Position numbers and translations under genes: made by a program. DNA of 44,891 nucleotides from Candidatus Altimarinota bacterium (GTDB lineage: Bacteria > Patescibacteriota > Gracilibacteria > Absconditabacterales > Absconditicoccaceae): the NCBI GenBank assembly GCA_027046965.1, contig JALTWR010000017.1:1-44891 (forward strand). The letters run 5' to 3'. Positions 10,314-22,743 of the stretch are shown here, in pieces (the stretch's first letter is position 1; every line of letters begins with the position of its first letter). Below the pieces are notes generated by a model that worked only from the letters and a program-made list of their open reading frames with translations, ran no database searches and was not told the DNA's origin.

Positions 10314-11711
10314 TTAAAATCTGCTATTTACATAAAAATTCTTCCTCCGCTCTAGTTCCTCAATTACATATTCAATTGCCCTTTTAAATTTTACGCTCTT
10401 ATTTTTTAAAAATTTTAATTTCTCTATAACTTTGCCCAAAACTTTAACCTTTTGTTGACTGTCAGAATATCTTTTATCAAGTTTTGCAACAAACCTAGAG
10501 ACTAATTTATCCAATTTCACCTTCAAGTCTTTTGAAATATAAGGAGCTGAAGAATATTTTATTTTTCAATACTCATCAAGTTGAGACCTTAAATATAGGC
10601 CAACTGGCTTGATAGTTAAATCAGAATTATATAATCAAAAAAAATCATCATTTTCATCTTTTAACCTATAGACAATGGCCACAGGAATTTTCATTATATC
10701 TTGATTTCTTGACCATTTTCTTAGTATATTTATTGCTATTTTCATATGCTCTTTTTGCATTTCTTCACTTCCTGCACCACCTCGTTCATCATCGCTAGAA
10801 GTTCAAAATTCAGTAAGTCGAATCTCTACATCCTTGTCTCATTTGGAATCCAAAAAATTTCTTACATTCCTAATTCATTCTTCGAAACACCAAGGTGGGG
10901 TCAAGGGATCATCTTCATTACATTGATCAGGAAATTGAGCTCTACCATAATTAGAGTTGGTCTCAGAATTACTATTATCTGGTCAAGCATATGGATGAAT
11001 TGATAAATGGTCAAACGGAACACTTCATCACCAATATTTATAAAGCTCATTTAGATAATCCACATCTGCAGAAGCTAGTGATCCTCAAAGGATAATCATA
11101 TCCTCATGCTTTGATTTTAAAATCTTATAAGTAACAGCCAGCATATTTGCATACTCTTGTGCTGCATCAAGAGGTATTAGCACCTCAGTTCATACACGAG
11201 GGATACTAGAATCTGGTCTCCAAAATTCTAATACGTTAGGCTCATTCCAAATCTCCCAGGCCAATATAGTATTTGAATTTATATCATATGCGTCCCCCGA
11301 ATTCAAAAGATTTTCATAAAGATAACTTATAGCATTTGCAAAGTCTTTGTAATACTTAGGCCTTGGAGGATAAGCTGGTGCATTTTCTCAAGTTTTTCAA
11401 CTAGCCCATTCAGGGGATTGAGAAATCATAATTATCACCTTCTGCCCTAATTTCTGTGCATATGCCACTCTTTGTTTTATCTCATCAATATACTTTTTAG
11501 CATACATCCCTTTTTCTGGTTCCAAAGCATACCAATCTACCGGTACCCTTATAACCTTTATTCAAAGTTCAGAAGCCTTTTTTAAATATAACTTATAATC
11601 CTCAACCTTTGTCGTTTCAGCAATATGAACTCAAATATATGTACCTCTGACTCATAGAGGTACTAAAAAGATCAAAAACAGAATGTACAAAGATACTATT
11701 AGACGCACCAT
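10314..11711 (-). CDS. Secreted clan GH-A-type glycoside hydrolase
   Basis: A 465-residue protein with a hydrophobic N-terminal signal or anchor (MVRLIVSLYILFLIFLVPL) and then a TIM-barrel glycosidase. Barrel features: GIKVIRVPVDWYALEPEKG, QKVIIMISQSPEWAS, LAWEIWNEPNV (acid/base Glu of the NEP motif), FDHLSIHPYAGP, and IRLTEFGTSS (candidate nucleophile Glu). This fits GH5/GH39-like enzymes; substrate unknown. The last 100 residues are strongly basic and helical (LKVKLDKLVSRFVAKLDKR region), unusual for a glycosidase, perhaps for binding an anionic surface or DNA. An alternative start at 11846 would add 45 residues and lie 4 bases after the M48 gene; I prefer 11711 because it places the signal peptide first. 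Glycines are often TGA. Confidence 0.8.
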
Positions 11712-11850
11712 GAGTCCAAAATAATGAATAATGTAATCTAAAATTAATTTATTGAATAAAAAAAGCAAGGGATAGGTATTTAAACTATATATATGTTTAA
11801 AAGCAACCTTGTAAGACACTACCTTCCAAAACCAGCCAGGTGACATACTG

Positions 11851-12645
11851 CTAACCTATAAAGTCTCTCATGTTCTCTCCAAATTTCAATATATTTTCTA
11901 CTCTTTTTGTTAATCTAGGATGAAAACTGTAGATTTCTTCCAAAAAGCCCAAAAATCAACTCGCCTTTTTTTCTTGCTTTAAAAATTTATTTAGGTCTAT
12001 ATCATTGGCCATATAGTGGGTTCAGGCATAAACAACTATCAAACTTTTCGCAGCTTTTTGTACATTTCAAGTTAAAAACGTCCCTATATTATCTGCAGTA
12101 TACTCCATACTTCTTGATAGTGCTGATCATAAAAAAGGTATTATCTTTGAAGGCAAAATAAAAGTAGACTTCCAAAAGCTAGTATGTCCCGCTAAATGAT
12201 GTCACAGCTCATGAGCAATTACCATTTTTAACCCGTCTATATCATCCCTCTCCAAAAACAAGTTCACGACCTCTCCATTCAATATAATGTACTTTTTTGA
12301 TAATATCCTAGTAGCAATAGCATTTAATATACCTCCCCCAGACATTATAAATATATTAGGGATCATTATATTATCTAGTTTTGACTTAAAATTCTCAATT
12401 ATGACCTTGATCTCTGATGACAAATTTTTTAAATCCTCACTTTCTTCCGAATAAATCAACAGTCCATTTCAATAAAGGCTTTTTTCAAATCTTTTAGTAT
12501 TAATCAGTCAAATAAGTGCAATTATAAGTATTATAAAATTCAAAAACAAAACTACCGGCAACCAAAAAATAATAGAAATTGCAAAACTTAACGCAAAATA
12601 TATTTTTTCCTTTTTATCAATAAAAGCATTAATACTCTTTTTCAT
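11851..12645 (-). CDS. M48-family membrane zinc metalloprotease (HtpX-like)
   Basis: A 264-residue protein. A hydrophobic stretch at about 17-46 forms one or two membrane helices. The zinc site HELGHHLAGH (about 145) has its first Gly written TGA. The third ligand motif SRSMEYTADN follows about 38 residues later, as in HtpX/Ste24. M48 enzymes degrade membrane proteins or process peptides at the membrane. It is the middle gene of an apparent operon (unknown protein 12665-13462, this gene, glycosidase). The small size and the single membrane block before the active site differ from classical HtpX, which has four helices, so I do not assign the htpX symbol. Confidence 0.88.
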
Positions 12646-12664
12646 GATATATAGTTTTAAAATT

Positions 12665-13462
12665 TTAAAATTTAATAGTTTTAATATACTTATATCCAGA
12701 GGGTATGCCAAAATCCTTTCTTAATTCATCGCCCAACCTATTACTTTCGTTAACATCAATCTTTAACCATAAAGCGAACAATTTTAATACCTCTTCATCA
12801 TCTATACTCCATTGGACAATCTCATTTTTACCTTTTTTGGTAATATACTGTCTAATCAAAATTATTTCTTTACCTAGCATTTTTCTAATCTTTGATAAAA
12901 ATTTCTTCTTAAAATCTTCATATACAGGCCAGAAAATCTTTAAGTTTACCAGCTTATCATTAACAATATCAAAATCTCACCGAAGCACTGCTCCTCAAAA
13001 TACAAAGCTTAACAAAGATCTCAAAGTCATATTATCAAACATAGAAATATCAAACTTTGAATTCTCAAAGAATAAAAAATGTCTTTCTTTTGAAATTTTT
13101 ATATCTTCTAGTCAAACCTCTCCTAATATTCATTGCAACTGAGTTAATTCCCTCCATCACCAGGCATAAGAGAGTTTAGCAGTTTCTTTTTCATTTAAAT
13201 CTTCATAAAAAGCTAATCATTGTAACAAATAATCTCTATCTAGCTCAAATTCAATAGGCTCTCTAGACAATCCAAAAAACAATCACATTCATTTGACTAG
13301 CTCCTTTAATTGACCTTCTCTAACCCTTCACTTAGCCCATATAGGCAACAATAAGTTTCTATCCCCCAAATATATATTTTCAAAAAACATTTCTTTGTCC
13401 CTAGGCTCCATTGCTGCAATATACAAAAGCTTGGTAATTGGATCTAATTTTAATTTTCACAT
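12665..13462 (-). CDS. Conserved-looking hypothetical protein, 265 residues
   Basis: I do not recognise a family. The protein starts MGKLKLDPITKLLYIAAMEP and is rich in Leu, Glu, Lys and aromatic residues, without a signal peptide or obvious membrane helix. A repeated style of short acidic and basic helices suggests a soluble alpha/beta or helical fold. About ten in-frame TGA codons, including the second codon, show that it is a real code-25 gene and not an accidental frame. Its stop lies 19 bases before the M48 start, so the two are probably cotranscribed. The start chosen is the first ATG after the divergent trmI region. A candidate promoter is at 13491-13518. Confidence 0.7.
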
Positions 13463-13490
13463 CTATTAAATTTCAATCTTAAATCACTAA

Positions 13491-13518
13491 TATGTATTAG
13501 ACTAATTATTTAAATCAA
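13491..13518 (-). promoter_or_regulatory. Candidate promoter for the 265-residue protein/M48/glycosidase operon
   Basis: Minus strand: TTGATT, a 16-base spacer, then TACATA. It lies in the 69-bp divergent gap shared with trmI. No comparable pair was seen for trmI on the plus strand. Confidence 0.35.
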
Positions 13519-13531
13519 TTATTCAATTTAA

Positions 13532-14293
13532 ATGCGGTTAATTACACAATTAACTCCTGAAAGGACCAAAAGATATTTAATATTTGAAGGTAAAAATTTT
13601 GAGACTCACAAATGAAAGGTTTCATATCAACAAATACAGCAGCTATGAGAAGGGACCACCTTTGAACTGGGGAAAGACAGATTTTTGATATCTCGTCCAA
13701 ATTTAGAAGATTACATCCTACTTGGATTAAAAAGGAAAACACAAATAATATACCCATCAGATATTGCCCAATTAATAATTACAAGTTGAATCAAAGGCTG
13801 AGAAAATGTGTTTGAGTCTGGAATAGGTTCATGAGCCTTGAGTCTATGAATATTGCATGCATTAAAAAATTGAAAACTTGTAAGTATAGAAGCTAGAGAA
13901 GACTTTGCAAACCTAGCTAGAGACAACATCATTCAACGATCTAATTTCGCAAATTTAAAGTTTAACCACCAAATCATAATCTGAAATTTTAAAGAAGTAA
14001 AGCTAGTATCAAACCAATTTGATATATGATTTTTGGATATGAAAGAGGCTGCTTTTAATCTAGATAAAGCTTATGAGTTGCTTAAGCCAGGATGAACTCT
14101 AATAATATGGGTGCCCACTGCTAATCAAGTAGCAGAAATTTTGCAGGCAGCCGATGGCAATTTTTTTGCAGATAAACTTATTACGCTAAATACAACAAAT
14201 CGGATTAGAATATCAGCAAGATTACGCCCAGAAGATTTCCAGGTCGGAAGCAGATGATGGATAATCAAGCTAATAAAAATTAAACATAGCTAG
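13532..14293 (+). CDS. trmI: tRNA (adenine-58-N1)-methyltransferase, TrmI/Gcd14 type
   Basis: A 253-residue protein. The family signature YPSDIAQLIITSGIKGGENV is followed by the SAM-binding motif FESGIGSGALSLGILHAL, typical of TrmI (compare YPKD...GxxV-E-x-G-x-GSGALT). Later motifs: VSIEAREDFANLARDNI, and the DIGFLDMKEA and LLKPGGTLIIWVP strands of a class I methylase. TrmI makes m1A58 in the T-loop using SAM. About a dozen glycines are TGA. An N-terminal beta domain (1-75) precedes the Rossmann fold, as expected. Its TAG stop is in frame with, and 57 bases before, the dnaE ATG, so the two are likely cotranscribed. Confidence 0.9.
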
Positions 14294-14350
14294 AAAAACA
14301 TCGCAATTTATATATGATTAAAATGATTATACCTAACTTGGAAGAAAAAA

Positions 14351-17197
14351 ATGGACATATTTGAATTCGAATTACGTCGATTGGCATATAATGGACTAAG
14401 TCAAAAATTTAATCTAGGGCTTAAGGAAGAAGAAATAATAAACCTTGTTAAAAAAAGGCCCATAAAAATACAAGGTAAACTACAAGATCTGAGCCCTGAT
14501 CAACTTAAAAAGAAAACTTTAGAAACCTATTCGGATCAAAAAAAATCTTTTATAAAAAAATCAGAGGGGCAAAAAATAGGTAAATTTTCTCTGGCAGACT
14601 ATATCAATCGCTTAGAATATGAACTCTTTGTAATTCATAAAATGGGCTATGATACCTATTTTTTGATCGTACAAGATTATATAAACCGAGCCAAAAAAAA
14701 TAAAATCGCAGTAGGAACCGGTAGGTGATCAGCTGCGGGAAGCTTGCTATCTTATCTAATATGAATTACTGATGTTGATCCCATGCCCTATGATCTACTT
14801 TTTGAAAGATTCCTTAACCCTGCCCGCGTATCCATGCCTGATATAGATACTGATTTTGAAGATGAGCTCAGAGATAGGGTCATAGATTACGTTAGAGAAA
14901 AATATGGAGAACAAAAAGTCGCAAGGATTGGTACATATATGAAACTTGCTCCAAGAGCGGCCTTTAAAGATGTTGCCAGAATAAAAGGTATAAAATTTGA
15001 TATGGCAAACAAAATTTCAGCTATGATCGAAGGGAAAACTTTACAACAATCTGTAGAAGAATCTCCTTCATTGCAAGAATTAATAGAAGCAGACCCAAAA
15101 ATAAAAGAAATTATAGATTTGGCTTCTCAACTCGAATGAAATATTAGGCAAGTTTGAGTCCATGCCTGCTGAGTAATTATTTCCCCAAAACCTGCTATAA
15201 ACTATACTCCTCTTCAATATCCACCTAAGGGCAATAAAAAAGAATATGTAACACAATATGATGGCCATGTATTAGAAGATATTTGACTTTTAAAAATGGA
15301 TTTTTTAGGGTTAAGAAATTTAAGCATTATCAAAAATACGCTAAAAATCATTAGAGCTAAGTACAAAGAAGAAAACAAGCAGCTTCCCAAGCTAATACAG
15401 GAGTTTTTTGACACCATGAACTTTCATCCACCTTTGGAAGACAAAAAAACTTTTGAGATATTCCAAAAATGAGATACCTCAGGTGTATTCCAGTTTGAAT
15501 CAGACTGAATGAAAAATTGGCTAAAACAACTTAAACCAACAAATATTGATGATATTATAGCAATGGTAGCACTATACCGCCCAGGACCTATGGCATTTAT
15601 ACCTAGCTACATTGATAGAAAACATTGAAAAGAAAAAATTTCTTATATGTCTGAGGAGCTCAAAGAAATTTTATCCAAAAAATACTCCCCAGAGGAAGTT
15701 ATTCAGGAAGAAAAAAAACTAACCGAAGACCTTTCCCCATTTATGGATATCACTTACTGAATTCCAGTATACCAAGAACAACTTATGAGACTTGTTCAAG
15801 CTATGGCAGGGTTTTCTTTGGCTGAAGCAGACTTGCTAAGACGTTGAGTTGGTAAAAAGATCAAAGAATTGATCGAAAAAATTAAGAAAGATTTTGTTAA
15901 AAAAGCTCAAGAATACCGTAACTACAAGCCAGAAACAGCAGATTATATTTATGAAAAAATGATAATGCCTGCTGCAAGATATAGTTTTAACAAGTCTCAT
16001 GCTGCTTGCTATGCACTTATAGCCTACCAGACCGCATATCTAAAAGCTCATTATCCTCTTGAATTCCATGCAGCCCTTTTAAGGTCAGTTGAGGAAGATA
16101 CCGATAAATTAGCAAAATTCATAAATGAGCTTCAAATCAAATGATTCAACATTACTCCACCTTCTGTCAACAAATCCTTTGCTCATATGGCAGCAGTATG
16201 AGACCAGATTGTATTATGACTAAATGCAATAAAAGGTTTAGGAATCGAAGTTGCTAACGCTATTGAAGAAGAGAGAGTCAAAAATTGACCCTACAAATCC
16301 TTGGAAGACTTCCTAAAAAGAAATAAAAAAATAATTAATAAAAAATTATTAGAAGCTCTCACATATTCATGAGCTTTGGATGAATTTGTAGATAGAAATC
16401 TTATATTAAAAAACTTAGAGGATATACTCAATTGGATAAAAGTAATAAATGCAAATGAATGAAGCATAGGACTTTTTGGAGCCATCGATGATCATCCATT
16501 AGTCCTTAAACCCCAAAATAAAATTACTAAAGAAGAAAAACTTTTACAAGAATTTAATTCCTTCAAAACCTTTGTCTCATCTCACCCTTTTGATGGATTG
16601 TACAAGTTTTTGAAATGAAAATTTCTACCAATCTCTACACTTTATGATGAAAAAACAAAAGGTAAAGTAGAAATCATAGGACTAGTAAAAGAAATCACAC
16701 CATTTAGGAGGAAAGGCTTCTTTTTGACGCTTGAAGACGTGAGTTGAGAAATAGATATTTATCTTCCAGATAGGTTAAATATTAACAAATTTGATGTTAT
16801 TGTGGTAAAATGAACTAAAAATACTAGACTAAGACCATCACAAATAATAAAAATAGACCTAGAAGAGATGATAAACTATGCAAAAAAAGCAGGCAAATAT
16901 GATGAAAAACTTAAGGTTTCTAAAGTTAGGAAAGAAAGAGCCAATTGAACTAGTTCATCAAAATCTCAATCTCAACCTATCACCAACATTTCTGCTCCCA
17001 CAAATTTAGAGTTCAAATTACCTAGTGATATTGAAATATTAAAACAAATTAAATATATTACTCAAACTCTACAAGGAGATATTGAGATAAAAATTGAGGG
17101 AATTCCTTTTAAAGTGTCTCCTCAGGGACTAAAAGCAATCCAAGATTTACTAGCTAATAAAAAGACAAATGGAACAAATAATCAATCTATTGTCTAA
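14351..17197 (+). CDS. dnaE: DNA polymerase III alpha subunit lacking the PHP domain
   Basis: A 948-residue C-family replicative polymerase. It begins directly at the segment that follows the PHP domain in other DnaE proteins ([15 protein letters not shown]). Then come the palm motifs IAVGTGRGSAAGS (Gly126 is TGA), [15 protein letters not shown], and catalytic PDIDTDF (163-169), followed by [41 protein letters not shown] and [21 protein letters not shown]. The motif GSIGLFG fits a sliding-clamp binding site. An OB domain follows ([13 protein letters not shown]), then a C-terminal tail. About 21 TGA codons encode Gly. The usual length is about 1150; the missing roughly 270 residues match PHP. 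Upstream there is only a 57-base gap after trmI, so PHP is not hidden there. A GGAAG ribosome site precedes the ATG. Confidence 0.96.
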
Positions 17198-17897
17198 TCC
17201 AGCGGCTCCTACTATTTTATATATTGTTACCCTAATTATATTTGTACTTTCTTTTGGGGTCTCATTTTTATTACAAAGAAAATTCACTTATTTTTCAAAA
17301 ATCCCTAATCCACTAGGATGGTCAGGTCAATATACTGCTAAGACAATCGCTCAAACCAATAGCATTAATATTCAAGTTCAAAAATGAAGCGGCATACTGA
17401 CTGACTATTATAACCCTTTGAACAAAACAATTGTACTCTCTCCTCAAGTATATGATGGCCAATCCATAGCTGCAGTGTCAGTAGCTGCCCATGAGACTGG
17501 ACACGCTCTTCAAGACGCTACGTGATACTTTTTACTCAAATTTAGATCTCTAGTAGTCCCCTTTATTAATATTGGTACTAATGCCTGAATGTGGCTTATC
17601 TTATTGGGTTTTTTACTCCAAAAAACTTCTTTGTTATTCTTAGGAATAATTCTTTATGGATTAATAGTAATTTTTTATCTAATTACCTTACCGGTAGAAA
17701 TTGATGCAAGTGCAAGAGCAGTCAAGGAGTTGGAAAAGTTGGGATTTTTTGACCAATTTTGAGACGAAAATACAAAAAAACAAGTTATTAATTTTTTATT
17801 CTGGGCAGGAATGACCTACTTTTTGGCATTCATGGCTTCTTTGGTAGAGCTTTTAAGACTAGTATCTATATTTTTACAAATGCAAAGAAGAGATTAA
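17169..17897 (+). CDS. Membrane zinc metallopeptidase, YugP family
   Basis: A 242-residue integral membrane protein: an N-terminal helix (about 15-37), the zinc motif AAHETGHALQDA (about 105), two central helices (FINIGTNAGMWLILLGFLL and LFLGIILYGLIVIFYL), then PVEIDASARAVKEL (a third-ligand-like motif) and a last helix near the C-terminus. This layout matches the YugP/neutral zinc metallopeptidase type 2 family. The physiological substrate is unknown. The gene starts 29 bases before dnaE ends, in another frame, so it is translationally linked to dnaE. In-frame TGA codons encode Gly at several positions, including the residue after DAT in the motif region. Confidence 0.88.
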
Positions 17898-17957
17898 TTA
17901 ACAACTAGGAGTTAAAGGAATCAGTATCTGTACGTGGCGTCCTTCCAAATTACGAAT

Positions 17958-18683
17958 TTAGCTAACTATTAAATTAACTACTCTATCTACAATTTTCATA
18001 TCTTTACTTCAATTACTGCACAAAGCTAATTTAGATAAATCCTTCTCATTATTTTTAAGTTTCCTGATTAGCTCAGCAATTTCCCTATTTAAATCTTCAT
18101 CTGATATAGATGCAACTCTATCCCAGTCAACCCTTATCACATCGCGTCACATAACTTTTTGATCAAAAACTCAAAAAATTCCATCAGATTGTTCATATAA
18201 ATCTTCTGGTTGTGGAGGTTCGTTGTTCCCTCCAGGCTCATAAACAACTAAAGGAGGACTATCATTTCTATCCTTCTCTAGTAAAATGCTATTTTTTAGA
18301 CGATGAGAAAATTCAATTATCTGTTTTTTGGAAAATTGAGACAAGAACTCATTTATTTCTTTTTTATTACCTACATATTTGACTAAAAAATTTCTCAAAT
18401 AGCCAAAGGCCTCTTTATACTGCTCCTCGAAATCTCTTTCTTCCTTACTTTCATCTCGCATCCATTTGTCTATTTTACTAAAAGTTTCAAAAAGTCCTCT
18501 CTTAATTTTAGTAACAATCTTATTTATTCATTCTAAAGGTAACTCTAATACTACAGAGTCTGAATCAATACTTATCGAAATAGTTTGAATTTTCTCTCCA
18601 TTTTTTTCTACGGTAATTCTAACAGCCTTATCACCGATTTCCACAGTTTTATTTAGTATCTCACCTCATCCTCCCCTTTCCAT
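17958..18683 (-). CDS. Hypothetical protein, 241 residues
   Basis: No family recognised. It begins with a glycine-rich MERGGGGEILNK, then a beta-rich segment (VEIGDKAVRITVEKNGEKI, SISIDSDSVVLELP), then a strongly charged helical region (MRDESKEERDFEEQYKEA), a proline-rich linker (EPGGNNEPPQPEDLYEQ) and a charged C-terminus. It has no signal peptide or membrane helix. TGA codons at GGGG, LEGI, IFGV and SNGS support code-25 coding. It starts 4 bases after the stop of the gene at 18688-19074, so the two form an operon. The dnaE-side neighbour is convergent. Confidence 0.65.
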
Positions 18684-18687
18684 CGCT

Positions 18688-19074
18688 CTAAAAAAATTTA
18701 ATACCTAAAATCTCCTTTTGAATACCTTCATCTCAAAAAATTAAAATTTCTTTTTTTCTAAACCTCCATAAAAAGTTAGCAAATTTGGATTTAGGAGATA
18801 ATGCTTCAATAGAATCCTGCAATATTTGCACAATCTTTTTACTTAAAAAATTTTTATCTACACCATGCGGTACCGGTGGTAACTCTAATGCTAAAATAAG
18901 ATTCTTAGTAGAATACCCCCATCAATACCTCAAAACAGCCAACTTAAAAACATAAATAGGCGACAAATCCAAAGACATCTTACTGATTTCATTGCTATCT
19001 ATCTTGATTTCAGTAATCCATCACTGAGCTTTTAAGAGCTTGTGTTTAGTAGCTACAAGGGTTTCTAATCCCAT
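18688..19074 (-). CDS. Hypothetical protein, 128 residues
   Basis: No family recognised. The protein (start MGLETLVATKHKLLKAQG) is basic and has alternating strands and helices: WITEIKIDSNEISKMSLDLS, a hydrophobic VFKLAVLRYGWGY, ILALELPPVPHGVD and a C-terminal WRFRKKEILIFGDEG. Three glycines are TGA. It is the first gene of a two-gene operon with the 241-residue protein and is divergent from the trmL-like gene. The tight spacing suggests that the two products act together. Nothing points to a specific activity. Confidence 0.6.
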
Positions 19075-19080
19075 AGATAA

Positions 19081-19108
19081 TTGTTTTCAAAAAATAAATC
19101 CCTATATT
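19081..19108 (+). promoter_or_regulatory. Candidate promoter of the TrmL-like/PAP2 pair
   Basis: Plus strand: TTGTTT, a 16-base spacer, then TATATT. The predicted start is about 40 bases before the ATG at 19154. Confidence 0.5.
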
Positions 19109-19153
19109 AATATTATCATCTTTGTAATTATCTTGCAAATTTGCAACTTGACA

Positions 19154-19612
19154 ATGAGAAAAAGAGCTATAATTTTAGAAAATATTAGATCAGCTTACAA
19201 TGTCGGCAATCTAATACGTACAGCTGACGGACTATGATTTGATGTAATCGTATCAGGATATACCCCATCTCCCACTAGAGAGCCTAGAGTTTTGAAAACA
19301 TCTCTTGGAGCAGAAAAAAATGTTAATATCAAAGAATTTTGGAATACTAAAAGTGCTTTATTATACGCCAAAGAAAAATATAAATATCTAATAGGAGCAG
19401 AGCGTACATCTTCGAGTATCCCATTGACTCAATTTAAATTCCCTCTATCCTGAGCGATCATATTGGGCAATGAAATTCATTGATTGTTACCTGAAACCCT
19501 TGAATTCGTTGATTATATAGTCCATATACCTATGATAGGACTGAAAACCTCATTTAATGTAGGACAGGCAGGAGCTATATTTATGCGAGAAAGTACAAAA
19601 AATGAACTTTAA
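19154..19612 (+). CDS. SpoU/TrmH-superfamily RNA 2'-O-methyltransferase (TrmL-like)
   Basis: A 152-residue trefoil-knot methylase with the three SPOUT motifs: NVGNLIRTADGLGFD (motif 1), ILGNEIHGLLPE (motif 2) and IPMIGLKTSFNVGQAGAIFM (motif 3). The Gly in ADGLGFD is TGA. Short stand-alone members of this size include TrmL, which methylates the wobble base of tRNA-Leu; TrmH/RlmB-type enzymes are longer. The exact RNA target cannot be read from sequence, so I give no symbol. The stop overlaps the next gene by 11 bases. A candidate promoter is at 19081-19108. Confidence 0.88.
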
Positions 19613-20072
19613 ATCGTTTCAGGGTTTTTGGAAAATTATTACTTTTTTTGGCAGTGTAGGTATTGTTTTTTTAATATTTTTATTGGCAGCTTTAGCAAAA
19701 AACCATTACTCCATATTGCTCTTTAGTTTAGCTGTATTAATATTAGAAGACGCTATAGGAAGTATTATCAAACTGTTATTTTTCAAACCTAGACCTATAC
19801 CTCAAAAATTCACAAATATCATCCAAAAAATAGATGCTGGAAGCTTTCCTTCAATTCATTCAGCTAGAAGTTTTAGTTTATTTTTAATCAGTTGCATATT
19901 TATAGGATTGCCTTATTGCCTTATGTTTGCCGCCTTTTGGATATTAATAGCTCTTTCAAGAATATATCTTAATAAGCATTTTTGGATCGACATATTAGGA
20001 GGAATGCTTTTGAGCAGCAGTATAGTTTTCCTAATTTATCTAATTAGCAGCTATTTTACCTTTTTAATATAA
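19602..20072 (+). CDS. PAP2-family membrane phosphatase
   Basis: A 156-residue membrane protein with four or five helices. The three phosphatase motifs are present in order: KLLFFKPRP (KxxxxxxRP, about 58-66), SFPSIHSA (PSGH-like, with Ile for Gly) and SRIYLNKHFWIDILGG (SRxxxxxHxxxD). Such enzymes remove phosphate from lipid carriers, including undecaprenyl pyrophosphate or phosphatidic acid. The ATG is embedded in the last codons of the TrmL-like gene. Its stop runs 22 bases past the stop of the FKBP gene on the other strand. It contains no TGA, but its neighbours and overlap support it. Confidence 0.9.
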   Translation: MNFKSFQGFWKIITFFGSVGIVFLIFLLAALAKNHYSILLFSLAVLILEDAIGSIIKLLFFKPRPIPQKFTNIIQKIDAGSFPSIHSARSFSLFLISCIFIGLPYCLMFAAFWILIALSRIYLNKHFWIDILGGMLLSSSIVFLIYLISSYFTFLI

Positions 20073-20641
20073 ATTTCAAAAACAAGAGTTTTACCAGCCA
20101 TAGGATGATTAAGATCTATAACTACTCATTGATCGTTTACTTCCAAAACTTTCACCTGAAATGGCTGTCCTTGAGCATTAGTCACTACAATAACATCTCC
20201 TACTTTTGGTAGAGCTCCTGTTCAAAACTGTGAAATAGGTAATAGTGCCTTAGCTTCAGGATTATAATCTCAATAAGCTTTTTGAGGAGGTATTTCTACT
20301 TTAAACTGATCCCCTTCCTGATGACCAATCAAAGCCTCCTCTAACCCAGGTATAATCTGATGTTGGCCAATTACCACCTCTAGCGGCTCGTACTGTCTAC
20401 CTGTAATATAAATTCAGTTCTGTTTAGCTATATCTGCCAAAGAAGTATCAAATACTTCCCCAGAAGGGAAACTACCAATATAATCAAAACTCACTGTTGA
20501 GCCAGTCTGTATAACATTGTGTTGTTGATTCATAAATGCTGTCTTTTTAGTAGATAAAGAAGTATTGGATTGATTAATGCATCAAGCTAAAAACAAGCTA
20601 CTTCAAATCAAAATAGCAAATAGACTTAGTTTAGCTTTCAT
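20051..20641 (-). CDS. FKBP-type peptidyl-prolyl isomerase, SlyD-like lipoprotein
   Basis: A 196-residue protein. A lipoprotein signal with lipobox LFLAGC (Cys21) precedes the mature chain; the lipobox Gly is TGA. The FKBP domain shows GSTVSFDYIGSFPSGEVFDTS, QIIPGLEEALIGHQEGDQFK, IPPQKAYGDY and the SlyD-type ending DLNHPMAGKTLVFEIYI. It would fold exported proteins on the outer face of the membrane, since prolines are isomerised by this fold. The C-terminal codons overlap the convergent PAP2 gene by 22 bases. It is divergent from ftsH, with back-to-back candidate promoters in the 134-bp gap. Confidence 0.93.
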
Positions 20642-20671
20642 TGTTATATTGGCTAAATAATAAACGGCTTG

Positions 20672-20699
20672 ATATTAATAGTTTAAAACAAAATTACAA
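20672..20699 (-). promoter_or_regulatory. Candidate promoter of the FKBP lipoprotein gene
   Basis: Minus strand: TTGTAA, a 16-base spacer, then TAATAT, about 30 bases before the ATG at 20641. Confidence 0.4.
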
Positions 20700-20708
20700 T
20701 AGCCTATA

Positions 20709-20736
20709 TTGCAAAAGCACAATAATTTGTTATATT
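20709..20736 (+). promoter_or_regulatory. Candidate ftsH promoter
   Basis: Plus strand: TTGCAA, a 16-base spacer, then TATATT, about 40 bases before the ftsH ATG. It is arranged back-to-back with the FKBP promoter. Confidence 0.5.
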
Positions 20737-20775
20737 AGCTAGGTAAGCAGTTTTAATTAACCAATAACAAGAATA

Positions 20776-22742
<1,967 letters not shown>

Positions 22743-22743
<1 letters not shown>

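Noticed and set aside
7118-10526. Reading secA as many short pseudogene fragments
   Set aside because: The fragments join without frameshift once TGA is read as Gly, and all SecA motifs are in order.
11712-11846. 45-codon N-terminal extension of the glycosidase starting at 11846
   Set aside because: It would bury the signal peptide behind an atypical segment; kept only as an alternative start.
12705-13142. 145-codon plus-strand frame
   Set aside because: Antisense to the 265-residue gene, which has multiple TGA-Gly codons and an operon position; the plus-strand frame has no features.
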